A stretch of DNA of 64,000 bases from Pseudomonas sp. B6002 (GTDB lineage: Bacteria; Pseudomonadota; Gammaproteobacteria; Pseudomonadales; Pseudomonadaceae), in the NCBI RefSeq assembly GCF_013385985.1, contig NZ_JACAOY010000007.1, positions 62,001-126,000 of the forward strand, in the 5' to 3' direction. The first letter of the stretch is position 1; each line of letters starts with the position of its first letter. Shown here piece after piece: positions 35,011 through 43,435 of this stretch. The notes below the pieces were generated by a model. That model saw nothing but the letters and a program-made list of their open reading frames with translations. It was not told where the DNA came from and did not search any database. The position numbers were made by a program, and so were the translations under genes.

Positions 35011-35400
35011 TCAGGCAATTTGCGCCTTCTTGGCCAACGCCTTGAATGTTTCCGGGTCCAGCGCATCCGCCTGTTCATCCAGCACCTGACGCGGGTGATC
35101 ATTGCCGGGAATCGAGCTGTCGATCAGCGCCAACAATTGCGCACCGAGTGCCGTCAGGATGAAATTCTCGCCATTGCCGCCCTCTTCCTCGGGCCGCGAC
35201 TCGATGAAGCCGCGCTTGAACAGCAGCGCTTCATAATCCGCAGCGGTCTTCTTGAGCGCGTCCAGGTTACCGGTGGACTCTCCCGCCGTGGCCTTCTCGG
35301 CCGCTTCCTGCTCGGCGTATTTGCGCGGCGCAAAGCTGCCTTCGCCGTTCTGCACTTCATGCAACAGTCGTTCGATCAGATCCCAGTTGTAAGTCGTCAT
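35011..35400 (-). CDS. Small protein, possible winged-helix (DUF2513-like)
   Basis: The 129-residue protein has no signal peptide. It begins MTTYNWDLIERLLHEVQNGE and later reads HLL/DYEALLFKRGFIESRP followed by FILTALGAQLLALIDSS. That helix, strand-like turn and LTALGxQLL order resembles DUF2513-type or winged-helix DNA-binding proteins, where a residue pair such as GFIE marks the wing. A Glu/Ala-rich linker lies in between. Assignment is tentative. It is flanked by the esterase gene and a small exported protein on the opposite strand. Confidence 0.6.
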   Translation of the reverse strand: MTTYNWDLIERLLHEVQNGEGSFAPRKYAEQEAAEKATAGESTGNLDALKKTAADYEALLFKRGFIESRPEEEGGNGENFILTALGAQLLALIDSSIPGNDHPRQVLDEQADALDPETFKALAKKAQIA

Positions 35401-35554
35401 CCTGATTCCTCCTGCAGGCCGATGGAAAAGTGGCCCGTCAAAGGGTGGACAGGCTACGTCGCTGGCCGTTCAGCCGAATAGACGGACGTCATTTCTCTGA
35501 ACTTTCCAGACGTTCGCGGCCTCAACAGCACATAACCGCCAAGGAGGTCTGCCA

Positions 35555-35830
35555 ATGAAAACCCTGATGAACCTGGCCATCATCGCCACGCTAACCGCCG
35601 CCCTGCCCGCTTGGGCCTGCACGCCCGATGAGGCGACGGCCAAGCGCGAGGAGCTGGCCCAGGAAGTGGCGAAGCTGACCGAACAGAACCCGACCAAGGC
35701 CAAGGAGATGAACGACGAACTGCAGAAGATGGACCTGGACACCGAAAGCGCGGAGTTCCCCGACAAGTGCCAGCTGATCGACGCACGCCTGAAAGAACTC
35801 AAGGAAGCAGCGGCCAAGGCCAAAAGCTGA
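35555..35830 (+). CDS. Small exported helical protein, unknown function
   Basis: The 91-residue product has a Sec signal peptide (MKTLMNLAIIATLTAALPAWA). A highly charged helical mature part, TPDEATAKREELAQEVAKLT and KLTEQNPTKAKEMNDELQKM, ends in Lys/Ala-rich sequence. Two cysteines (at the start of the mature part and in DKCQLI) could pair. The ribosome site AAGGAGG is strong and a terminator follows directly. Periplasmic location is likely. I do not recognise a family beyond hypothetical proteins of Pseudomonas. Confidence 0.72.
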   Translation: MKTLMNLAIIATLTAALPAWACTPDEATAKREELAQEVAKLTEQNPTKAKEMNDELQKMDLDTESAEFPDKCQLIDARLKELKEAAAKAKS

Positions 35831-35836
35831 GGCCAT

Positions 35837-35867
35837 AAAAAAACCGGACAATCGTCCGGTTTTTTTA
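35837..35867. terminator. Bidirectional terminator
   Basis: AAAAAAACCGGAC-AATC-GTCCGGTTTTTTT serves the small exported protein gene (+) and the DEAD-box gene (-), which converge here. Confidence 0.93.
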
Positions 35868-35880
35868 TTTCACCCCTGCC

Positions 35881-37227
35881 TTACTCGGCAGCGGGTGCCT
35901 CTGGCTTGCGGCGCTTGAGCGGGGCCATGCCGTCCTTGCTGACGAGCGACAGGTTGTCGGTCTTCGGACGGTTGGCGATCTTGCGCTTGGTCGGCGACTT
36001 GGCGCCGGTTTTCTTCTTGTCACCCTTGGCGTCGGTCTTTTTCTTCTTCACGCCAACGGCCTTGCCCGATGCCTTGACCTTCTTCGGCCCGGTGTAGGTG
36101 CCTTTGACTTCCTTGATGGTGCGGCGCTCGAACGACTGCTTGAGGTAGCGCTCGATGCTCGACATCAGGTTCCAGTCGCCGTGGCAGATCAGCGAGATGG
36201 CCAGGCCATCGTTGCCGGCACGCCCGGTACGGCCGATACGGTGCACGTATTCGTCACCGCTGCGGGGCATGTCGAAGTTGATCACCAGGTCCAGGCCATC
36301 AACGTCCAGGCCACGCGCAGCCACGTCGGTGGCCACCAGGATCTTCACGCCACCGGCCTTCAGGCGGTCGATGGCCAGCTTGCGATCCTTTTGGTCTTTC
36401 TCGCCGTGCAGCACGAACGCCTTGTATTCCTGGGCCACGAGGCGGCCGTAGATGCGGTCGGCGGCAGCGCGGGTGTTGGTGAACACGATGGCCTTCTGAT
36501 AGGTCTCGTTGGCCAACAGCCAGTTGAGGATCTGCTCTTTGTGCACGTTGTGGTCGGCGGTCACGATCTGCTGACGCGTGGTCTCGTTCAGGTCGCTGAC
36601 GTTGTTGACCTGCAAGTGCTCAGGGTTGTTCAGGACCTTGGCGACCATGTCGCGCAGGGTCGAGCCACCGGTGGTGGCGGAGAACAGCATGGTCTGCTGG
36701 CGGTTGACGCATTCGCCCACCAGGCGCTGCACGTCGTCGGCAAAGCCCATGTCGAGCATCCGGTCGGCTTCGTCGAGCACCAGCACTTCGACTTCCTTGA
36801 GGTCCAGGTTGCCGGCGTTGAGCTGCTCGATCATGCGGCCCGGGGTGCCGATCAGGATGTCCGGCACTTTGCGCAGCATGGCCGCCTGCACCTTGAAGTC
36901 TTCACCGCCGGTGATGATGCCGGACTTGATGAAGGTGAACTGAGAGAAACGCTCGACTTCCTTCAGGGTCTGCTGGGCCAGCTCGCGGGTCGGCAGCAGG
37001 ATCAGGGTCTTGATGCTGACACGAACCTTGGCCGGGCCGATCAGGCGGTTCAGCACAGGCAGGACGAAAGCCGCCGTCTTGCCGCTACCGGTTTGAGCTG
37101 TCACCCGCAGGTCACGCCCTTGGAGCGCGAGCGGGATGGCCGCTGCTTGCACAGGCGTAGGCTCGACAAATTTAAGCTCGGCCACGGCTTTGAGCAGGCG
37201 TTCGTGCAGGGCGAATTGGGAAAACAC
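35881..37227 (-). CDS. DEAD-box ATP-dependent RNA helicase
   Basis: GTG 37227 is chosen because GAGG lies 9 nt upstream and FSQFALHERLLKAVAELKFV is the expected N-terminus; 448 residues result. All helicase motifs are present: Q motif (EPTPVQAAAIP), Walker A AQTGSGKT, PTRELAQQ, TPGRMIEQ, DEAD (VLDEADRMLDMGF), SAT (FSATT), VATDVAARGLDVDG and HRIGRTGRAG. A Lys-rich tail from about 380 (KKKKTDAKGDKKKTGAKSPT) should bind RNA non-specifically. It resembles the RhlE/SrmB group involved in ribosome assembly or RNA decay. The exact paralogue is not resolved. Confidence 0.92.
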   Translation of the reverse strand: MFSQFALHERLLKAVAELKFVEPTPVQAAAIPLALQGRDLRVTAQTGSGKTAAFVLPVLNRLIGPAKVRVSIKTLILLPTRELAQQTLKEVERFSQFTFIKSGIITGGEDFKVQAAMLRKVPDILIGTPGRMIEQLNAGNLDLKEVEVLVLDEADRMLDMGFADDVQRLVGECVNRQQTMLFSATTGGSTLRDMVAKVLNNPEHLQVNNVSDLNETTRQQIVTADHNVHKEQILNWLLANETYQKAIVFTNTRAAADRIYGRLVAQEYKAFVLHGEKDQKDRKLAIDRLKAGGVKILVATDVAARGLDVDGLDLVINFDMPRSGDEYVHRIGRTGRAGNDGLAISLICHGDWNLMSSIERYLKQSFERRTIKEVKGTYTGPKKVKASGKAVGVKKKKTDAKGDKKKTGAKSPTKRKIANRPKTDNLSLVSKDGMAPLKRRKPEAPAAE

Positions 37228-37420
37228 GGGTGCTACCTCGAAGAAATACAAAATATCAGCGGCATAGGTTACCGGTTTCGGGCGTTCAAACCGAGTTTCT
37301 TTACGCGAACGGTGCTAATCAGCTGCTTTTTTGTCAGTGCATTTGTCCTCAGCATCAACTTTGTTGCACTTAAATGCTCTAATCGCCCCGTCTTGTCCTA
37401 CAGAAGAATCGGTTTCACCC

Positions 37421-38719
37421 ATGGATATCAAACAGCTCTGGCTCAACGTCCAAGACCTCTGGGGCGCCCTCGATGAACACCCCCTGCTGCATTCCAGCCT
37501 GGGCTTGCTGGTGTTGCTGGTGGTGGCGCTGCTGCTCGGACGGGTAGCGCGCTACCTCATTCTCCACGCCGTCAAACTGCTCGGCCGGCAACCGCCCCTG
37601 CACTGGCTCAACGACCTGCGGCACAACAAGGTGTTTCACCGCCTGGCGCAGATGACGCCATCCCTGGTGATTCAATTCGGCCTGTACCTTGTGCCGGACC
37701 TGAGCAAGACCGCCACCCTGTTCATCGGCAACGTGGCCCTGGCGTTCACCATCCTGTTCATGACCCTGGCCGTGAGCGCCCTGCTCAATGCCCTGCTGGA
37801 CATCTACGCGCGTACCGAACACGCACGCACGCGCTCGATCAAGGGCTACGTGCAACTGGCCAAAATGGTGCTGTTCGTGTTTGCCGCGATCATCATCGTT
37901 GCCACCCTGATCGACCGCTCACCGCTGTTGCTGCTGTCGGGCCTGGGTGCGATGTCGGCGGTGATTTTGTTGGTGTACAAGGACACCCTGTTGTCGTTCG
38001 TCGCCAGCGTGCAGCTGACCAGCAACGACATGCTGCGGGTGGGCGACTGGATCGAAATGCACCAGGTCGGCGCCGATGGCGATGTGGTGGACATCACCCT
38101 GCACACGGTCAAGGTGCAGAACTTCGACAAGACCATCGTCTCCATCCCCACCTGGCGCCTGATGTCTGAGTCGTTCAAGAACTGGCGCGGCATGCAGGCC
38201 TCGGGCGGGCGACGGATCAAGCGCAGCCTGTTCATCGACGCCAGTGGCGTGCGCTTTCTGCGCGACGATGAAGAACTGCGCATGACCCAGGTGCACCTGC
38301 TCACCGACTACATCGGGCGCAAGCAGGCCGAACTCAAGGCCTGGAACGAAGCCCAGGGCCACAGTGCGCAACTGTCGGCCAACCGCCGCCGCATGACCAA
38401 CCTCGGCACCTTCCGCGCCTACGCCCTGGCCTACCTGAAGAGCCATCCGGACATCCAGCCGAACATGACCTGCATGGTGCGCCAGATGCAAACCACCGCC
38501 CAGGGCGTGCCGCTGGAGATCTACTGCTTCACGCGCACCACCGCCTGGGCCGATTACGAGCGCATTCAGGGGGATATTTTTGACTATCTGCTGGCGGTGT
38601 TGCCGGAGTTTGGCTTGAGCTTGTATCAGCAGCCGAGTGGCAATGATTGGCGTGCGGGGGTGTTGCCCGCGGTATTGGGCGCCAGCCATTTGCCGTCCCT
38701 GGAAAACAAATCAGCCTGA
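37421..38719 (+). CDS. MscS-type mechanosensitive channel, YbdG-like
   Basis: ATG 37421 (MDIKQLWLNVQDLW) gives 432 residues. Hydrophobic helices occupy about residues 20-180. The MscS pore and beta domain follow: SGLGAMSAVILLVYKDTLLS, FVASVQLTSNDMLRVGDWIE and MHQVGADGDVVDITLHTVKV, then NFDKTIVSIPTWRLMSESFK. The long C-terminal domain with RRIKRSLFIDASGVRFL is typical of the miniconductance YbdG group rather than MscS proper. The protein protects cells in hypo-osmotic shock by opening under membrane tension. Confidence 0.87.
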   Translation: MDIKQLWLNVQDLWGALDEHPLLHSSLGLLVLLVVALLLGRVARYLILHAVKLLGRQPPLHWLNDLRHNKVFHRLAQMTPSLVIQFGLYLVPDLSKTATLFIGNVALAFTILFMTLAVSALLNALLDIYARTEHARTRSIKGYVQLAKMVLFVFAAIIIVATLIDRSPLLLLSGLGAMSAVILLVYKDTLLSFVASVQLTSNDMLRVGDWIEMHQVGADGDVVDITLHTVKVQNFDKTIVSIPTWRLMSESFKNWRGMQASGGRRIKRSLFIDASGVRFLRDDEELRMTQVHLLTDYIGRKQAELKAWNEAQGHSAQLSANRRRMTNLGTFRAYALAYLKSHPDIQPNMTCMVRQMQTTAQGVPLEIYCFTRTTAWADYERIQGDIFDYLLAVLPEFGLSLYQQPSGNDWRAGVLPAVLGASHLPSLENKSA

Positions 38720-38750
38720 CGCCACCAAGCCCACTGTCGGCGCGGGCTTG

Positions 38751-38854
38751 TGTGGGAGCGGCGGTGCGACGGTTCGACTTGCCCGCGAAGGCGGTGTATC
38801 AGTCAGCACATCCTTCTCTGACATACCGCATTCGCGAGCAAGCCCGCTCCCACA
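38751..38854. repeat. REP pair (TGTGGGAGCGG type), disrupted left arm
   Basis: The left arm is TGTGGGAGCGGCGGTGCGACGG...CTTGCCCGCGAAGGCGG and the right arm is GCGAGCAAGCCCGCTCCCACA. About 18 nt (GGTGCGACGGTTCGA) interrupts the left arm. Confidence 0.8.
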
Positions 38855-38859
38855 GGGGG

Positions 38860-39726
38860 TCAGTGTGGCGCTGGCTGCTTGCGTGCACCCAACCGACTGA
38901 TCCACACCGCCCCCACAATCACCAACCCGCCCAATGCCAATCTCCCCAACGGCTCATGCTGGTTCCAGATCAGCAGGTTCAGCAGCAACCCCACCGGCAC
39001 ATGCAGGTTGTTCATCACCGCCAGGGTGCCGCCTTGCACCAGGCACGCGCCTTTGTTCCACCAGTACATGCCCAGCGCAGTGCTGACCAAGCCGAGGAAC
39101 ACCAGCACGCCCCATTGCAACGGGGCTTCGGGCAGGAAGTTGGCTTTGCCGAACATCAGGAATGCCGGCAGCACCACGATCAAGGCGCCCAGGTAGAAAT
39201 AGCCGAAGCGCCGATAATGCGGCAGGTCGCTCGGGTAACGCGCCACCAGGTGCTTGTACATCACCTGGCCTGCGGCATAGGTGAAGTTGGCCAGTTGCAG
39301 CAGCAGGAAGCCGCCGAGGAAGTTCGGGGTGATCTGGTCGAAGCGAATCACTGCCGCCCCCGTGACGGCCACCAGTGCTGCCACCAGCGCCCAGGGGTTG
39401 AAGCGCCGGTTGAGGGCGTCTTCGATCAGCGTCACGTGCAACGGCGTGAGGATGGTGAACAGCAACACCTCCGGCACCGTCAACACGCGAAAGCTCAGGT
39501 ACAGGCACACATAGGTCACGCCAAATTGCAGCGCGCCGATCATCAGCATGCCGCGCATGAAGGCCGGTTCCACCGAACGCCAACGGGTCAGGGGGATAAA
39601 TACCAGGCCGGCCAGCACCACGCGCACCAGCACGGCGAAGTAACTGTCGACGTGACCGGCGAGGTATTCGCCGATCAAGCTGAAGGAAAATGCCTGAATC
39701 AGGGTGACAACCAGTAGATAGCCCAT
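38860..39726 (-). CDS. EamA/DMT-family transporter
   Basis: The 288-residue protein has ten membrane helices in two EamA repeats. The N-terminal repeat has FSFSLIGEYLAGHVDSYFAV and the second has FTYAAGQVMYKHLVARY. GMYWWNKGACLVQGGTLAVM precedes the last helices, and the C-terminus is short and basic. The pattern matches the group annotated as carboxylate/amino acid/amine transporters. Export of a metabolite is likely, but the substrate is unknown. An SD GAGG precedes the ATG. The neighbouring terminator lies on the far side toward azoR. Confidence 0.82.
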   Translation of the reverse strand: MGYLLVVTLIQAFSFSLIGEYLAGHVDSYFAVLVRVVLAGLVFIPLTRWRSVEPAFMRGMLMIGALQFGVTYVCLYLSFRVLTVPEVLLFTILTPLHVTLIEDALNRRFNPWALVAALVAVTGAAVIRFDQITPNFLGGFLLLQLANFTYAAGQVMYKHLVARYPSDLPHYRRFGYFYLGALIVVLPAFLMFGKANFLPEAPLQWGVLVFLGLVSTALGMYWWNKGACLVQGGTLAVMNNLHVPVGLLLNLLIWNQHEPLGRLALGGLVIVGAVWISRLGARKQPAPH

Positions 39727-39788
39727 GCGCGCCTCGTTTCGAATGGGCGGGACATTAAAGGTTTTCGGCGTTGCACGAAACTCGGGGC

Positions 39789-39823
39789 AAAAAAAACCCG
39801 ACCTCGCTATAGCGTCAGTCGGG
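39789..39823 (-). terminator. Strong terminator downstream of azoR
   Basis: On the minus strand CCCGAC-TGACGCTATAGCGAG-GTCGGG is followed by eight T. It lies about 105 nt beyond the azoR stop, leaving a long 3' untranslated region. Confidence 0.9.
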
Positions 39824-39928
39824 CAGGAGCACTCAGGAGCAACAAGTGCAAAGGGAGGTTCTTACGCGTACTTGAAGGGTTTGCGTGGGCTTAGATAAAC
39901 ACCGCGCGATTATCTGACGATTAAAGGA

Positions 39929-40528
39929 TCACGCGACCTGCGCCAACAGTGCCTTGGCGTGGTTGATGCCCTTCTCCTGGAAGTCGCCGCTCAGGTTCAC
40001 CCCTTCGGCGTGAATGAAGGTGACGTCGTGAATACCGATAAAGGCCATGACCTGGCGCAGGTACGGTTCCTGGTGATCGGAGCTGGCGCCGGTGTGGATG
40101 CCGCCGCGAGCTGTCAGCACGATGGCACGCTTGCCGGTGAGCAAGCCCTGGGGCCCGGTGGCGGTGTATTTGAAGGTGACGCCGGCGCGCAAAACGTGGT
40201 CCAGCCAGGCCTTGAGGGTGCTGGGAATGGCGAAGTTGTACATCGGCGCCGCCATCACCAGCACGTCGGCAGCCAGCAGCTCGTCGGTCAATTCGTTGGA
40301 GCGGTCCAGGGAAGCCTGTTCCACAGCGCTGCGCTGTTCAGTCGGTTTCATCCAGCCGCCGAGCAGGTTGGCGTCCAGGTGTGGAACCGGGTTGAGGGCC
40401 ACGTCACGCACGGTGATCTGATCCGCCGGGTGGGCGACCTGCCATTGGCTGATGAACTGCTGGGTCAGTTGGCGGGAGATCGAATCCTGCTGGCGGGCGC
40501 TGCTTTCGATGATCAGAACGTTGGACAT
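39929..40528 (-). CDS. azoR: FMN-dependent NADH-azoreductase
   Basis: The 199-residue flavodoxin-like protein begins MSNVLIIESSARQQDSISRQ. It contains DVLVMAAPMYNFAIPSTLKA and WLDHVLRAGVTFKYTATGPQ, then GLLTGKRAIVLTARGGIH, all AzoR signatures. It reduces azo and quinone compounds using NADH through FMN, acting as a dimer in the cytoplasm, and contributes to quinone or thiol stress protection. It is transcribed alone. Confidence 0.93.
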   Translation of the reverse strand: MSNVLIIESSARQQDSISRQLTQQFISQWQVAHPADQITVRDVALNPVPHLDANLLGGWMKPTEQRSAVEQASLDRSNELTDELLAADVLVMAAPMYNFAIPSTLKAWLDHVLRAGVTFKYTATGPQGLLTGKRAIVLTARGGIHTGASSDHQEPYLRQVMAFIGIHDVTFIHAEGVNLSGDFQEKGINHAKALLAQVA

Positions 40529-40679
40529 GGCTACGTAGGCTCCATCTGTAATTGCTGTAAGTCGATGGAGAAAAGATTAACCAGGGCCTATTCGATAAAA
40601 AAGCGCAAAGAACTGCTATAACCCATCTATAAATTTGTTTATAAGCGGAGTATTGCTGTAGGCATGCTCCGCCATTGCT

Positions 40680-40994
40680 TTATTTCGGTGCGCAGGCCAG
40701 GGCGATCCGCATCTTGATAATGGCGCGGCTGAACTTGACCGTGGTGTTGGTGCTTTTACCGGCGGGCACCGTGACCTTGCGGTTACGTGGCGACTCCGGG
40801 CCATTGGTGAAGGTTACCGAGCACACCGCATCGTTGGTGCCGTAGTTATTGAGCTGGATCGAGCTGATGTCGCCGTCCACGTCGGAAGCGGTGTAGTCCA
40901 CTTTCACGCCGTCGATCTTTTTCGTCACGTCGATGGGGTAGGCAAAGGCGCTCAGCGGCAGCATCGCCAGCAACACACAACAGAATTTTCTCAT
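40680..40994 (-). CDS. Small exported protein of unknown function
   Basis: ATG 40994 has GGAG upstream; 104 residues result. A Sec signal peptide (MRKFCCVLLAMLPLSAFA) is followed by a beta-sandwich-like pattern: YPIDVTKKIDGVKVDYTASD, ISSIQLNNYGTNDAVCSVTF and VTVPAGKSTNTTVKFSRAII. The two mature cysteines (in AVCSV and ALACAPK) could form a disulfide. The pattern resembles pilus-chaperone-like or Ig-like small periplasmic proteins. I do not recognise a characterised family. It is divergent from the LysR gene with only 49 nt between starts. Confidence 0.7.
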   Translation of the reverse strand: MRKFCCVLLAMLPLSAFAYPIDVTKKIDGVKVDYTASDVDGDISSIQLNNYGTNDAVCSVTFTNGPESPRNRKVTVPAGKSTNTTVKFSRAIIKMRIALACAPK

Positions 40995-41043
40995 TCGGCA
41001 GTCTCCAATAAGGACCGCCAGCTTAGGACAAGAGGAGCTCATC

Positions 41044-41967
41044 TTGAAAGCGCCCCGCGTTACCCTTGATCAATGGCGCACGCTGCAAGCCGTGGTCGAC
41101 CACGGTGGCTTCGCCCAGGCGGCCGAAGCGCTGCACCGTTCGCAGTCCTCGGTGAGCTACACCGTGGCCCGCATGCAAGACCAGCTCGGCGTGCCGCTAC
41201 TGCGCATCGACGGGCGCAAGGCCGTGCTGACCGATGCCGGTGAGGTGCTGTTGCGCCGCTCCCGGCAACTGGTGAAGAACGCCAGCCAGCTGGAAGACCT
41301 TGCCCACCATATGGAACAAGGCTGGGAGGCCGAAGTACGCCTGGTGGTGGACGCCGCCTATCCCAACGCACGCCTGGTGCGCGCGCTCACCGCCTTCATG
41401 CCGCAAAGCCGGGGCTGCCGTGTGCGCTTGCGTGAAGAGGTGCTGTCGGGTGTCGAGGAGTTGTTGCTCGATGGCATGGCCGACCTGGCCATTAGCGGGT
41501 TCATCATCCCGGGTTACCTGGGCACGGAAATGAGCGATGTGGAATTTATCGCCGTGGCCCATCCCGACCATTCGTTGCACCGCCTGAACCGCGAGCTGAG
41601 CTTCCAGGACCTGGAAAGCCAGATGCAGGTGGTGATCCGTGACTCCGGCCGCCAGCAGCCGCGCGATGTAGGCTGGCTCGGCGCCGAGCAACGCTGGACC
41701 GTCGGCAGCCTGCCCACCGCCGCCACGTTCGTCAGCAGCGGCCTGGGCTTTGCCTGGTTGCCCCGGCACATGATCGAGCGCGAACTCCGCGAGGGCCTGC
41801 TCAAGCAGCTACCCTTGGAAAAGGGCGGCAGCCGCAACCCGACCTTCTACCTGTATTCGAACAAGGACAAACCCCTGGGCCCGGCCACGCAGATCCTGAT
41901 CGATCTGCTGCGCACCTTTGACACCGCGCCCCTGGATGCACCTTTCGCCGCGCCACAACAAGCCTGA
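41044..41967 (+). CDS. LysR-family transcriptional regulator
   Basis: The start is TTG 41044, with GAGGAG 8 nt upstream; no better start exists nearby. The 307-residue protein has the helix-turn-helix LDQWRTLQAVVDHGGFAQAA and EALHRSQSSVSYTVARMQDQ. An effector domain follows with EVRLVVDAAYPNARLVRALT and DLAISGFIIPGYLGTEMSDV. The close gap to the divergent small exported protein gene suggests that gene as a target. The effector is not predictable. Confidence 0.82.
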   Translation: MKAPRVTLDQWRTLQAVVDHGGFAQAAEALHRSQSSVSYTVARMQDQLGVPLLRIDGRKAVLTDAGEVLLRRSRQLVKNASQLEDLAHHMEQGWEAEVRLVVDAAYPNARLVRALTAFMPQSRGCRVRLREEVLSGVEELLLDGMADLAISGFIIPGYLGTEMSDVEFIAVAHPDHSLHRLNRELSFQDLESQMQVVIRDSGRQQPRDVGWLGAEQRWTVGSLPTAATFVSSGLGFAWLPRHMIERELREGLLKQLPLEKGGSRNPTFYLYSNKDKPLGPATQILIDLLRTFDTAPLDAPFAAPQQA

Positions 41968-41981
41968 AACGGAGTTCACCC

Positions 41982-42785
41982 ATGGCCTGGTTCGACCATG
42001 AAGGCTGCAGCCTGCACTACGAGGAATACGGCCACGGCACACCGCTGATCCTGATCCACGGCCTGGGCTCCAGCAGCCAGGACTGGGAACTGCAGATCCC
42101 CGTACTGGCCAGGCACTACCGCCTGATCGTGGTGGACGTGCGTGGCCATGGGCGCTCCGACAAACCCCGCGAACGCTACAGCATCCAGGGTTTTACCTTT
42201 GACCTGCTCGCGCTGATCGAACACCTGAACCTGCCGCCCGCCCATGTGGTGGGCTTGTCCATGGGCGGCATGATCGCCTTCCAGTTGGCGGTGGACGAAC
42301 CGAGCCAGGTCAAGAGCCTGTGCATCGTCAACAGCGCCCCCGAGGTCAAGGTGCGCAGCGCCGATGATTATTGGCAATGGGCCAAGCGTTGGAGCCTGGC
42401 ACGGCTGCTCAGCCTGGCCACCATTGGCAAGGCTCTGGGCGATCGGCTATTTCCCAAACCCGAGCAGGCCGACCTGCGCCGCAAGATGGCCGAACGCTGG
42501 GCAAAAAACGACAAACGTGCTTATCTCGCCAGCTTCGATGCGATTGTGGGCTGGGGCGTGCAGGAACAACTTTCCCGAATTGCCTGTCCTACGCTGGTCA
42601 TCAGCGCCGACCACGACTACACCCCCGTGGCGCAGAAAGAAAACTATGTAAAACTGCTGCCCGATGCGCGGCTGGTGGTCATCGAGGATTCCCGCCATGC
42701 CACACCCTTGGATCAACCCGAAGTCTTTAACGCTACCCTGCTCGATTTTCTAAAGACAGTCGAAACCACTACCCAGGATCACTGA
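41982..42785 (+). CDS. Alpha/beta-hydrolase
   Basis: The 267-residue protein carries the oxyanion-loop motif LILIHGLGSSSQDWE. The nucleophile elbow VVGLSMGGM (Ser93) is next, and an acid in SADHDYTP and a His in EDSRHATPLDQPE complete a standard triad. RGHGRSDKP is the usual second loop. No signal peptide is present, so it is cytoplasmic. The substrate is unknown. The gene starts 14 nt after the LysR stop and is followed after 3 nt by ppiA, so the three are probably one transcription unit. Confidence 0.85.
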   Translation: MAWFDHEGCSLHYEEYGHGTPLILIHGLGSSSQDWELQIPVLARHYRLIVVDVRGHGRSDKPRERYSIQGFTFDLLALIEHLNLPPAHVVGLSMGGMIAFQLAVDEPSQVKSLCIVNSAPEVKVRSADDYWQWAKRWSLARLLSLATIGKALGDRLFPKPEQADLRRKMAERWAKNDKRAYLASFDAIVGWGVQEQLSRIACPTLVISADHDYTPVAQKENYVKLLPDARLVVIEDSRHATPLDQPEVFNATLLDFLKTVETTTQDH

Positions 42786-42788
42786 CCC

Positions 42789-43352
42789 ATGTTGAAAAAA
42801 ATCGCCTTCTTTGCCGGTTCCGTTCTGTTCGCTGCCAACCTGATGGCGGCCGAGCCAGCCAAGGCTCAGCACGTGCTGATCAGCACCACCAACGGTGACA
42901 TCGAAATCGAACTGGACCCGGTCAAGGCGCCGATCAGCACCAAGAACTTCCTGGCCTACGTCGACAAGGGCTTTTACACCAACACGATTTTCCACCGTGT
43001 GATCCCGGGCTTCATGGTCCAGGGCGGCGGTTTCACCGCGCAGATGTCGCAAAAGCCGACCGATGCGCCGATCAAGAACGAGGCCAGCAACGGCCTGCAT
43101 AACGTGCGTGGCACCCTGTCCATGGCGCGCACCAATGACCCGAACTCGGCCACCAGCCAGTTCTTCATCAACGTGGCTGACAATGCCTTCCTCGACCCGG
43201 GCCGCGACGCCGGCTATGCCGTGTTCGCCAAGGTTGTCAAAGGCATGGACGTGGTCGACATCATCGTCAACTCCCAGACCACCACCAAGCAGGGCATGCA
43301 GAACGTGCCAATCGATCCTGTCGTGATCAAGTCGGCCAAGCGCATCGACTGA
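42789..43352 (+). CDS. ppiA: Periplasmic peptidyl-prolyl cis-trans isomerase A (cyclophilin)
   Basis: The 187-residue protein has a Sec signal peptide ([20 protein letters not shown]). The cyclophilin core has [20 protein letters not shown] (catalytic Arg in FHR), [20 protein letters not shown] and [14 protein letters not shown]. It catalyses proline isomerisation in periplasmic protein folding. It lies directly after a hydrolase gene, with which it likely shares a promoter. Confidence 0.93.
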   Translation: MLKKIAFFAGSVLFAANLMAAEPAKAQHVLISTTNGDIEIELDPVKAPISTKNFLAYVDKGFYTNTIFHRVIPGFMVQGGGFTAQMSQKPTDAPIKNEASNGLHNVRGTLSMARTNDPNSATSQFFINVADNAFLDPGRDAGYAVFAKVVKGMDVVDIIVNSQTTTKQGMQNVPIDPVVIKSAKRID

Positions 43353-43435
43353 GGTCTGCAGGTAGCTTCGCGTGGTGCCCACAAGGCACCGCGCGCATTT
43401 GAACAGGAGAGCCCGCCAGGCGGGCGTCAACCCTA

